DNA of 7,184 nucleotides, taken from NCBI GenBank assembly GCA_021802685.1, contig JAJZRM010000140.1, forward strand, positions 1 through 7,184. The letters run 5' to 3'. Below, one piece after another: positions 1 through 6,141 of the stretch (position 1 is its first letter; each line of letters opens with the position of its first letter). Position numbers and translations under genes: made by a program. A model generated the notes under the pieces. The model was not told where the DNA came from. It saw only the letters and a program-made list of their open reading frames with translations, and ran no database searches. This DNA is from Deltaproteobacteria bacterium. GTDB taxonomy: Bacteria; Desulfobacterota; Deferrimicrobia; Deferrimicrobiales; Deferrimicrobiaceae.

Positions 1-634
1 GCACGCCCGGGTACGGCTGCGCGTTGTTCGTGTAGATCAGCCCCCCGCCGCGCCCTGGGCCGTACCAGGTCGTGATCTTCCCCCCCTGCAGGGAAATGTA
101 TTTATGACCGATTTCGATGGTGGTCTCCGCGAGACGTGACCCCCGGTCCCCTCGTTCCCCGAACCAGGTCAGCGCCTTGCCGCCGACGGACAGCCAGGAG
201 AGCGGCTCGTAACGGCCGAAGGCGGAGATTTTTGCCGAGTATCCTTCCGGCGTGGGGATTCCGCCGGCGTTTTCCTCTACCGTGCGATCCCCGGAATAGG
301 AAAGGGAAACCGTGCCACGGGCCATGGCGGACGGTTCCGCCTGGAAAGCGACCCAGCGGCCGAAGGATGCGGCGGATTCCGAAACGTTCAACCCGGACCA
401 CGGCGTGTTCCGCACGGCGGCGCGCACCGCTCGCATGTCGTACGGGCGGGTATTCGCCAGGAACCCGGGAAGGACGCCCATCCCGTTCAGCTTGTCGAGC
501 GCGAGATAGATCTCCCGCTCGTCGTCCAGATACAGTTCCGCGGCGCAGGACGGCGATGCGGCAGGCCCGGTAAACACCGAAAGGACCGTGAGGAGGACCG
601 CCAGGAACCGCGCGCCGCGCAGGCTACCGCCCAT
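1..634 (-). CDS. Capsule assembly Wzi family outer-membrane protein (partial, C-terminus beyond window)
   Basis: Only the first 211 codons are present; the frame stays open through base 1. The protein starts with a basic n-region and a hydrophobic core (about residues 8-27), a typical Sec signal peptide, with probable cleavage near Ala32. The mature N-terminus holds LDKLNGMGVLPGF followed by NTRPYD (residues 46-66), the helical pattern found at the start of Wzi-like proteins. From about residue 105 the chain alternates in a beta-strand manner, and residues 186-207 contain GKITTWYGPGRGGGLIYTNN, the WGPG...NNA signature of the Wzi family. Wzi proteins are outer-membrane beta-barrels that retain or organise capsular or exopolysaccharide at the surface. 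The ATG at 634 has no visible Shine-Dalgarno sequence. An in-frame TTG at 697, overlapping the preceding stop as TTGA, is an alternative, but it would put 21 polar residues before the signal peptide. The gene lies 59 bases after the dehydratase. The family call is firm; the exact polymer is unknown. Confidence 0.85.
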   Translation of the reverse strand, partial: MGGSLRGARFLAVLLTVLSVFTGPAASPSCAAELYLDDEREIYLALDKLNGMGVLPGFLANTRPYDMRAVRAAVRNTPWSGLNVSESAASFGRWVAFQAEPSAMARGTVSLSYSGDRTVEENAGGIPTPEGYSAKISAFGRYEPLSWLSVGGKALTWFGERGDRGSRLAETTIEIGHKYISLQGGKITTWYGPGRGGGLIYTNNAQPYPGV

Positions 635-656
635 GCGGCGGGCCGGAGAGATGTCA

Positions 657-670
657 ATTACCGCGGTAAT
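657..670. promoter_or_regulatory. Perfect 14-base palindrome, possible operator before the Wzi-like gene
   Basis: The bases attaccgcggtaat read identically on both strands: two 7-base arms with no spacer, centred between 663 and 664. The site lies in the only gap before the Wzi-like gene, 23 bases upstream of its ATG, and overlaps the candidate -10 element at 668-673. A dimeric regulator bound here would be placed to control that promoter. Symmetry and position are seen directly; regulator binding is inference. It is too short and lacks a T-run to act as an intrinsic terminator for the preceding gene. Confidence 0.4.
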
Positions 671-697
671 ATCGCCCCATTTTCCACCTGTGGTCAA
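668..697 (-). promoter_or_regulatory. Candidate sigma-70-type promoter for the Wzi-like gene
   Basis: On the minus strand, TTGACC (692-697, 5 of 6 matches to the -35 consensus) is followed after 18 bases by GATATT (668-673, 4 of 6 matches to the -10 consensus). Transcription would begin near 661, giving a leader of about 28 bases before the ATG at 634. The -35 element overlaps the stop codon of the dehydratase gene. Matches of this quality occur by chance, so this is a weak prediction, helped by its intergenic position and its overlap with the palindrome. Confidence 0.3.
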
Positions 698-2640
698 TGC
701 ACGGACTTGGAGGCGTCCTCGGGGCCGGGCGCCGCATGGAACTTGTAGGCGGGCGTATACCCTTTCACGAGAGCATCCAGCCTCTCGACGACGCCGTAAT
801 TTTCCCCCGTGATCGCGACGACGATCAGCTCCTCGAGCCGCTTCGACCAGGCAGGGGGCATCACCTCGCTTCCGGTCAGCTTCAGCACCTTGGGGTGCCT
901 GGTGCGCGTGACGTCCTCTCCCTCGACGATCAACTCCTCGTGCAGCTTCTCTCCGGGGCGAAGGCCGGTGAAGACGATCTCGGCGTCCACGCCCAGTTCC
1001 CTCCCCGAGAGACGGACCAGGTTTTCCGCCAGGTCGACGATCTTCACCGGTTCGCCCATTTCGAGGACGAACACCTCGCCGCCCTCCCCCATCGCCCCCG
1101 CCTGCAGGATGAGCCCGGCCGCCTCGGGGATCAGCATGAAGTAGCGCGACGCATCGGAATGGGTCACGGTCAGCTTTCCGGTAGTCTCGAGCTGCCTCCG
1201 GAAGATCGGGATCACGCTGCCGGCGCTCCCCAGGACGTTGCCGAACCGGACCGCGACGTACACGGTCTTGCGTGCCGAACCGTTCATGTTGTGGATGACG
1301 AGCTCGGCCAGGCGCTTCGTCGCCCCCATCACGTTCGTCGGACGCACCGCCTTGTCCGTCGAAACGAGGACGAACCGCTCCACGCCGAACTTCGCCGCCG
1401 CCTCGGCGAGGATCCGCGTCCCCAGCACGTTCGTCTTCACGGCCTCCACCGGGTGCATCTCCATCATGGGCACGTGCTTGTACGCCGCCGCGTGGTACAC
1501 GACGGCCGGCCGATACACCCGGATGGTCTCTTCCACCCGCCCGCGGTCCCGAACGTCTCCGATCAGGGGGACCACGTTCACCGCCGGAAACTTCTCCCGC
1601 ATCTCCATCTCGAAGTCGAACAGCGGGCTTTCCGCGATCTCGAACATCACCAGCCGGGCGGGCGACAGGCGGGCGATCTGCCGGCACAGCTCCGACCCGA
1701 TGGACCCCGCCGCCCCGGTCACCATCACCGTGGCGCCCGTGATGCAGCGGGTAAGGAGCGCCGTGTCGAGTTCCACCGGGTCGCGCCCCAGCAGGTCCTC
1801 GAGGTCCACGTCCCGCAGCGCCCGGACGCTGACCTTGCCGTCGATCAGGTCCCCCACTCCCGGCAGGATGCGGGCCTTGGCCTTCGCGCCATGGCAGTGC
1901 TCGAGGATGTGCCGCAGGTGGGACGGCGCCGCCGACGGGATGGCGATGATGATCTCGTCGATCCCGTGTTCCTCGCAAAGCGCCGGGATTTCCTCGTGGC
2001 ACCCCAGCACCGGTACGCCGTCGATTCGCGTGCGCCGCTTCGCCCGGTCGTCGTCCACGAAACCGACTTCGATCATCCCCAGGGCCGGGTTTTCCCGGAT
2101 CTCGCGGACGATCATCTGGCCCGCCGCCCCCGCCCCCACGATCAGGACCCGCCGGTCGCACTCGTTCTGCCGGCGCCCGAACGCCTCCCGCCCGTAGCGG
2201 ATCAGGTACCGCGCGCCGAGGACCGCCATCAGGGTCAACCCCCAGTCGATGAGGGACACGGAGCGGGGCACGTAAATGTGAGGCTGGAAAAGGAAGACGG
2301 ATCCTTTGAACAGGACCGATCCAAGGGTGCACCCCGCGGCGATGGGAAGCACGTCCCGGATCGTCACGTACCGCCACCAGCCGGAGAACAGGCCGAAGGC
2401 GAAAAACCCCGCCGCCTTCGACAGGAGAACGACCGGGATCGTTTCGCGGATCACCACGATAAACTGCTGGGGTATCACGAACTCGAACCGGAGGAGATAC
2501 GCGCCGAGGTAGGCGAAGACGAATATGAAACCATGGAGGAAAAGCTTTATGACGTACCGGTACCGAAGGATCGGATGCCCTATCCCCGATGCAGGATCCG
2601 GCATCCCCTTGGGGAGGAGGCCGGGTTTCGGATTGGTCAT
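694..2640 (-). CDS. Membrane-anchored nucleoside-diphosphate sugar 4,6-dehydratase/epimerase, CapD/WbpM/PglF type
   Basis: 648 residues, the usual length for the large membrane form. Residues 31-50, 61-84, 97-118 and 130-147 are hydrophobic and fit the four N-terminal helices of the family. A CoA-binding-like Rossmann domain follows, with VLIVGAGAAG at 165-174. The catalytic extended-SDR domain begins near 303 with the NAD-binding TGAAGSIG at 308-315 and has YHAAAYKHVP at 382-391. STDKAV (427-432) and VMGATK (437-442) form the active site: Met438 stands where most SDRs have the catalytic Tyr, before Lys442. This replacement is known for PglF-type UDP-GlcNAc 4,6-dehydratases, which use the Thr-Asp-Lys group instead. 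RFGNVLGSAGSVIP (465-478) and GLRPGEKLHEEL (559-570) are further family motifs. The expected product is a UDP-4-keto-6-deoxy-HexNAc, the precursor of QuiNAc, FucNAc, bacillosamine and similar sugars. The ATG at 2640 follows a GGAGGA site (2653-2658). The gene begins 43 bases after the FKBP gene. Confidence 0.93.
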   Translation of the reverse strand: MTNPKPGLLPKGMPDPASGIGHPILRYRYVIKLFLHGFIFVFAYLGAYLLRFEFVIPQQFIVVIRETIPVVLLSKAAGFFAFGLFSGWWRYVTIRDVLPIAAGCTLGSVLFKGSVFLFQPHIYVPRSVSLIDWGLTLMAVLGARYLIRYGREAFGRRQNECDRRVLIVGAGAAGQMIVREIRENPALGMIEVGFVDDDRAKRRTRIDGVPVLGCHEEIPALCEEHGIDEIIIAIPSAAPSHLRHILEHCHGAKAKARILPGVGDLIDGKVSVRALRDVDLEDLLGRDPVELDTALLTRCITGATVMVTGAAGSIGSELCRQIARLSPARLVMFEIAESPLFDFEMEMREKFPAVNVVPLIGDVRDRGRVEETIRVYRPAVVYHAAAYKHVPMMEMHPVEAVKTNVLGTRILAEAAAKFGVERFVLVSTDKAVRPTNVMGATKRLAELVIHNMNGSARKTVYVAVRFGNVLGSAGSVIPIFRRQLETTGKLTVTHSDASRYFMLIPEAAGLILQAGAMGEGGEVFVLEMGEPVKIVDLAENLVRLSGRELGVDAEIVFTGLRPGEKLHEELIVEGEDVTRTRHPKVLKLTGSEVMPPAWSKRLEELIVVAITGENYGVVERLDALVKGYTPAYKFHAAPGPEDASKSVH

Positions 2641-2652
2641 AACCTAAAATCT

Positions 2653-2658
2653 TCCTCC
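2653..2658 (-). promoter_or_regulatory. Ribosome binding site of the CapD-type dehydratase gene
   Basis: GGAGGA on the minus strand lies 12 bases before the ATG at 2640, a slightly long spacing. It supports that start and independent translation from the FKBP gene. A weaker AGGT closer to the ATG (2642-2645) is the only alternative. Confidence 0.55.
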
Positions 2659-2683
2659 ATTCCCGATCGAAACGGAAGGGTTT

Positions 2684-3376
2684 CTATTCGATGACATCCA
2701 GCAGCTCGACCTCGAAAGCGAGAGTGGCTCCCGGCAAGATGAGGTTGCCCGCACCTTTCTCCCCATATGCGATCTTCGACGGACAGACCAGCCGGGCCTT
2801 CCCGCCCACCTTCATCTTCTGCAATCCTTCGCTGAAGCATTTGATGACCTTGTCCAACCGGAACTCGGCCGGCGCGCCGCGCTTGTAGGAGCTGTCGAAT
2901 TCCTTGCCGTCCGTGAGCGTCCCGCGATAGTGCACTTTTACCTTGTCGGACGACCCCGGCATCTTCCCGGCGCCTTCCTTCAGCGACAGAAAAACCATGC
3001 CGGACGGGGTCTTCACCGCGCCCTTCTCCCTGGCGGCCTTTTCCTCGAACGCCTTGTTGACGGTAGCCATTTTCTCGCCCAGGGCCTTGCGGCGCGACTT
3101 GGCCAGTTCCTGGACCTTTCCGCCGTACGCGTCCATGTCCACGGCCGGGGTCTTCCCGGCGGCGCCATCGGCGATCCCCCGCTTCACGAATTCCAGCTCG
3201 GCGGGAGTGAGCTGGAAAGCGGTGAGCGAGCGGGATACGAGAAGGCCGAGAGCGTAGAGGGTTTTCTGTTCCTCGGTTTTGGGAGGATCCGCGGCGAAGG
3301 ACGGGGCGGTGAGCAGGAGCAGAAGGACGGCGGCGACAAATTCACACATATAACCGTTCCGACGAGGGCAAATCAT
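2684..3376 (-). CDS. FKBP-type peptidyl-prolyl cis-trans isomerase, secreted (FkpA/Mip-like)
   Basis: 230 residues from the ATG at 3376, chosen because GGAGG stands 8 bases upstream; a longer reading to 3487 would run back into the preceding gene. Residues 1-29 form a signal peptide (basic start, hydrophobic VAAVLLLLLTA, AxA-type end SFAAD), so the protein should be periplasmic. Residues 34-115 are helical, with ALGLLVSRSL and ELEFVKRGIADG, matching the N-terminal dimerisation domain of FkpA/Mip proteins. The isomerase domain (about 122-229) has VKVHYRGTLTDGKEFDSSY (147-164), GLQKMKVGGKARLVCP (184-199), IAYGEKGAG (202-210) and a closing FEVELLDV. Pocket residues Tyr150, Phe160, Asp161, Val177-Ile178 and Tyr204 are in place. 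The pocket Trp of typical FKBPs appears to be Phe181 here (VIKCF instead of VIPGW), a substitution tolerated in some family members. It speeds prolyl isomerisation during folding of exported proteins. The client is unknown; the nearby outer-membrane Wzi-like protein is a candidate. Confidence 0.93.
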   Translation of the reverse strand: MICPRRNGYMCEFVAAVLLLLLTAPSFAADPPKTEEQKTLYALGLLVSRSLTAFQLTPAELEFVKRGIADGAAGKTPAVDMDAYGGKVQELAKSRRKALGEKMATVNKAFEEKAAREKGAVKTPSGMVFLSLKEGAGKMPGSSDKVKVHYRGTLTDGKEFDSSYKRGAPAEFRLDKVIKCFSEGLQKMKVGGKARLVCPSKIAYGEKGAGNLILPGATLAFEVELLDVIE

Positions 3377-3384
3377 GGGAATTA

Positions 3385-3389
3385 CCTCC
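3385..3389 (-). promoter_or_regulatory. Ribosome binding site deciding the FKBP start
   Basis: GGAGG on the minus strand, 8 bases before the ATG at 3376, is the best-placed Shine-Dalgarno sequence in the window. It selects the start that gives a short n-region before the signal peptide and rules out the longer reading frame to 3487. It lies in the 64-base gap after the SDR gene; I see no convincing promoter or terminator in that gap. Confidence 0.75.
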
Positions 3390-3440
3390 GGAGGGTATTG
3401 CCTCTGAGCGGGCAAAGACTGTCCCTCTTTTGCGGGAGTT

Positions 3441-4178
3441 CTAAGGAACGTCCCGGTTCTGTCGGTTCTGCGGTTTCCGCAAGGCACGGTTCACCCTGAC
3501 CGCCAAATCGAACAGGAGCGGTTGGGCGTAGTACAGCGCGGTCGCGAGGCGGCCGGGAAAACCAAAATATAAAACCCGTTTCCCTCCCCGGTACGCATCG
3601 AGAACCGCCAATCCAAGTTTTTTGGTTTCCGGGCTTTCCGCATCCGGAGGGATCCATTTGGAAATCCGGACGATCAGGAGCCGCAACTCCGGTTGGGATG
3701 CCGTGAGACCCAGAAGGACTTTCTCGTGAATCCTTTTCAGGGCACCGTAGATCTCCCGATCCGGACTCTTCATGACGGAAAGCATCGTGGAGATGAACAG
3801 GATGCCGACCGGGCGGCCTTCCCGGTTCGCGAGGACGGATTGAACAACCTCAAAGGGTGTCGTCAGTTCGGCGGCCAGGATGCTTCCCATGTCTTCAATC
3901 GATATCTGGCGGTCGCGCAGACGGCTGGTCGACGACGCCGCATTGATGACCAGGTCCGGCCGCCAGTCCACGGCGGCCTTCTTCAGGCCGCCCGATCCCT
4001 GTTGAAGGTCCCATGCCATCTCGACAACATGAGAAGCGCCTCCGGCCCCGCAGCGTTCGGCGGTACGCCTCAGCCGGGGCATGTCTCTTCCCGTCAGGAG
4101 CAAACGGTTGCCCGGCGAAAAGGCTTCGGCCACTCCTGCGCCGACGGAGGAAGAAGCCCCGAGCACTACGACATTCAT
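3441..4178 (-). CDS. SDR family NAD(P)-dependent oxidoreductase
   Basis: 245 residues, the length of a classical short-chain dehydrogenase. The nucleotide-binding loop is GASSSVG (7-13); NAAS (79-82) replaces the common NNAG; the active site is YGALK with Tyr144 and Lys148. The catalytic Ser position is occupied by Ser130-Thr131 in FISTM. After the Rossmann core, residues 202-234 are largely hydrophobic and end in a basic tail (FGFPGRLATALYYAQPLLF, then RVNRALRK), which suggests membrane association. This arrangement resembles DprE2-type enzymes that reduce polyprenyl-linked keto-sugars, but the resemblance is by eye. The ATG overlaps the sugar transferase stop as ATGA (4175-4178) and has no Shine-Dalgarno sequence of its own, so translation is probably coupled to that gene. 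A likely role is reduction of a keto group on a nucleotide- or lipid-linked sugar. The 3' end carries a short 9-base tandem repeat (3454-3471) encoding QNRQNR. The fold is sure; the substrate is not. Confidence 0.85.
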   Translation of the reverse strand: MNVVVLGASSSVGAGVAEAFSPGNRLLLTGRDMPRLRRTAERCGAGGASHVVEMAWDLQQGSGGLKKAAVDWRPDLVINAASSTSRLRDRQISIEDMGSILAAELTTPFEVVQSVLANREGRPVGILFISTMLSVMKSPDREIYGALKRIHEKVLLGLTASQPELRLLIVRISKWIPPDAESPETKKLGLAVLDAYRGGKRVLYFGFPGRLATALYYAQPLLFDLAVRVNRALRKPQNRQNRDVP

Positions 4179-4879
4179 GGTTGCGTGCTGGTCTGCACGA
4201 TCGGCTGCAATGCGGGGACTTCCCTCTCAGCCCCCACCAGCCGGTAGGCCTTCTCGATAGGGATGCCTTTGGAAAAAACGATCACGCGCAGCGTGTGATA
4301 GAAAATTTTCATGTCGCACCACGCGATGTTGCCTTCCTGGTACATCTTCGAATAGGCGCCCTCCAGATCCAGCCGTTGCTTCGGAGTGAGTTCCCGCCTT
4401 CCGACGACCTGGGCGATCCCGGTGATTCCCGCGGGGCTGTCGAACCGGTTGCTCCAGCCATCGAGATTTTGCAGCAGCCGCACGTTTTCGGATGGAAGCG
4501 GCCGGTTTCCGATCAGGCTCATCCCGTGGAACAGAACATTCACCAACTGCGGCAATTCCACGATCTGGAGACGTTCCAGGATGCGGCCGATCGGCGTGTA
4601 GACTTCACAGGTGCGGGGGATGTCGAGGTATCCGTCCCGCATGAACCTTTCCCGAAGCCGGTATTTCCTGGAAGTCGCGTCGCGCACCATGGTGCGGAAC
4701 TTGAACACCGGAATCGTGCGGTCGACGGACACCTGTCTCCTGGAGACGTAGAAAACCGGCCCGCCCTCAAGGATCCGGATCAGCACCGCCGCCAAGACCA
4801 AAACAGGCGAGGCCACCAGCAATATCAGGCCGGCGAGGGCCACATCCACCAGCCGTTTGACCGCTCGTAATGCATTCAT
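4175..4879 (-). CDS. Sugar transferase (polyprenyl-phosphate phosphoglycosyl transferase, bacterial sugar transferase family)
   Basis: 234 residues. The start at 4879 is preceded by GGAGGA (4891-4896) and lies 20 bases after the glycosyltransferase stop; a further upstream ATG at 4930 would overlap that gene by 31 bases and lacks a site. The family order is intact: KRLVDVAL (8-15), one hydrophobic membrane segment (about 11-36) with the helix-breaking Ser24-Pro25, GPVFYVSRRQ (40-49), KFRTM (60-64), ELPQLVNVLFHGMSLIGNRP (108-127), and SPAGITGIAQVVGRRELT (148-165). This is the short, single-domain form. Such enzymes transfer a sugar-1-phosphate from a nucleotide sugar to undecaprenyl phosphate at the inner membrane, starting a repeat unit. 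One oddity: the catalytic Asp-Glu pair appears here as Val107-Glu108 (LQIVELPQ), and GPRP reads GNRP. The codon is GTG, two changes from Asp, so a single sequencing error does not explain it. Translation of the following SDR gene is coupled by a 4-base overlap. Confidence 0.88.
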   Translation of the reverse strand: MNALRAVKRLVDVALAGLILLVASPVLVLAAVLIRILEGGPVFYVSRRQVSVDRTIPVFKFRTMVRDATSRKYRLRERFMRDGYLDIPRTCEVYTPIGRILERLQIVELPQLVNVLFHGMSLIGNRPLPSENVRLLQNLDGWSNRFDSPAGITGIAQVVGRRELTPKQRLDLEGAYSKMYQEGNIAWCDMKIFYHTLRVIVFSKGIPIEKAYRLVGAEREVPALQPIVQTSTQP

Positions 4880-4890
4880 CGGGAGATCGA

Positions 4891-4896
4891 TCCTCC
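4891..4896 (-). promoter_or_regulatory. Ribosome binding site deciding the sugar transferase start
   Basis: GGAGGA on the minus strand, 11 bases before the ATG at 4879, lies between the upstream stop (4900-4902) and this start. It favours the 234-residue product over the 251-residue reading from 4930. Confidence 0.6.
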
Positions 4897-4899
4897 GAT

Positions 4900-6141
4900 T
4901 CAGGATGTTAACCCAGCGGAGAGCATACATTCAAATCGCGACAACACCTTTTCTTTCGAAAGGAATCTTTCCGCGTAATCTCTGGCAACCCGATTCTTCC
5001 CGGCGCCGGTCCCCGTGCCCGACAACGCCGCCAGCAATGCCTCCCGGAACAACGGCGGATTCTCCGGGGGAACCAGAACCGCGATGCCCGGGTGTTCCGC
5101 AACCAACCGGCCCAATCCGGTATCCTCTTCCGCCGTGATGATCGCCGTGCCGCCCACTGCCAGGATGCCGGTCAACTTGGACGGCATGAACGCATCGGCG
5201 ACCCCCTTTTTCTGGACGACCAGGTGAACATCGGCGGACGACAGCAACGCGGGAAAGTCCTCCGGCGGTTGCGGCGGTTTGAATACCACGTTCCGCAACC
5301 CCGACGCGCGGGCCGCCTCCTCAAGGCCGTCCTTCGCCGGCCCCTCGCCCACCATCAGGAATATGATCTCCGGATGGTCCTTCGCCAAGGCCGCGGCGGC
5401 CTCCAGCACCGTTTCGAGCCCCTGCTTCCTCCCCATGCTGCCGGCGTACAGGACGATCCGGCCGCCGGGGGGCAGCCCCCATTCCGCCCGGAAATCGCGC
5501 CCGCCGGCGTCCGGCCGGACGGCTTCCGTGTCCACCCAGTTGGGAAACAGCAGCGCCCGGGAGGCCGGGACCCCGAGCCCCGCGATCCGGGCGACCATTC
5601 CCGTCGAGATGCTGGAGACGCGGTCGAACCGGCGCATCAGCCACCCTTCCACCGACGTGACCCATTTCCTGACGAAACCGCCGGGCATGAAACCAAGACC
5701 GAAATACGCTTCCACCTCGTAATCCTGGATGTGCAGCCACGCCTCGGCATTCGACAGGCGGGCCGTCATCAAAGCGCAAGGCGCGCAGAACAACGTCGGC
5801 TCGATCACGAACACCACGTCCGGGCGCCAGAAGATCTGCGCCAGCATGACCGGAAAGCTGGAAACGGCGAAAGACAGTAGATGAAGCAGCCGGGCGGAGC
5901 CTTCCGGATTTTCCGGGACCCACAACGGGCAGCGAAACAGTTCGACCCCGTGGATCGTTTCCCTCCCATAGCTCCGACCTCGATATCCGGACTCGACCTT
6001 CCAGGCCGGATAGTACGGCGGCGCCGACACGACACGGACCGGGTGTCCGCGGTCCCGCAACCATTCGGCCATCTCCGCCGTATATTTGCCGATGCCGATC
6101 GGTTCGGGGGCGTAATTCATGCCGTAAATCAGGACGCGCAT
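4900..6141 (-). CDS. WcaI family glycosyltransferase (GT4)
   Basis: 413 residues, close to the roughly 407 of E. coli WcaI, the colanic acid fucosyltransferase, which it resembles along its length. Shared stretches include the N-terminal YGMNYAPEPIGIGKYTAEM (6-24), SAPPYYPAW (39-47), RCPLWVP (70-76), LLHLLSFAVSSF (85-96), PTLFCAP (115-121), LHIQDYEVEA (136-145), FPNWVD (199-204), LYAGSMGRKQGLE (231-243), VVQKKGVADAFMPSKL (308-323) and LAVGGTAIITAE (327-338). The architecture is GT-B: an N-terminal acceptor domain to about 205, then a C-terminal nucleotide-sugar domain. It should act at the cytoplasmic membrane face, adding a sugar to a lipid-linked intermediate; fucose as the donor is not established for this protein. 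The ATG at 6141 starts the conserved sequence, overlaps the methyltransferase by 13 bases and lacks a Shine-Dalgarno sequence, which points to translational coupling. A longer frame to 6498 is only an antisense-free extension through the methyltransferase gene. Confidence 0.92.
   Translation of the reverse strand: MRVLIYGMNYAPEPIGIGKYTAEMAEWLRDRGHPVRVVSAPPYYPAWKVESGYRGRSYGRETIHGVELFRCPLWVPENPEGSARLLHLLSFAVSSFPVMLAQIFWRPDVVFVIEPTLFCAPCALMTARLSNAEAWLHIQDYEVEAYFGLGFMPGGFVRKWVTSVEGWLMRRFDRVSSISTGMVARIAGLGVPASRALLFPNWVDTEAVRPDAGGRDFRAEWGLPPGGRIVLYAGSMGRKQGLETVLEAAAALAKDHPEIIFLMVGEGPAKDGLEEAARASGLRNVVFKPPQPPEDFPALLSSADVHLVVQKKGVADAFMPSKLTGILAVGGTAIITAEEDTGLGRLVAEHPGIAVLVPPENPPLFREALLAALSGTGTGAGKNRVARDYAERFLSKEKVLSRFECMLSAGLTS

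Noticed and set aside
102..401. A 99-codon minus-strand frame inside the Wzi-like gene
   Set aside because: It is out of frame with the signal peptide and WYGPG motif of the Wzi-like protein and its translation is Arg/Gly-rich without motifs.
654..689. Eight-codon leader frame (MGRYYRGN) after AGGTGG, within the gap before the Wzi-like gene
   Set aside because: The spacing from AGGTGG to the ATG is only 3 bases, the frame lacks features of an attenuator peptide, and it starts upstream of the candidate transcription start. It is probably chance.
2641..2683. Possible terminator between the FKBP and CapD-type genes
   Set aside because: The 43-base gap holds no stable inverted repeat; read-through transcription is more likely.
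697..2694. A 665-codon open frame on the plus strand opposite the CapD-type gene
   Set aside because: It is an antisense shadow caused by GC-rich codon bias. Its translation is low-complexity His/Arg/Asp-rich with no recognisable motif, while the opposite strand encodes a clear full-length enzyme.
3377..3440. Possible promoter or terminator in the gap between the SDR and FKBP genes
   Set aside because: No -35/-10 pair with reasonable spacing and no stem followed by a T-run; only the ribosome binding site is convincing.
3454..3471. Tandem 9-base repeat (cggttctgt, cggttctgc) at the 3' end of the SDR gene
   Set aside because: Two copies only, inside coding sequence, giving a QNRQNR tail; too short to treat as a functional repeat.
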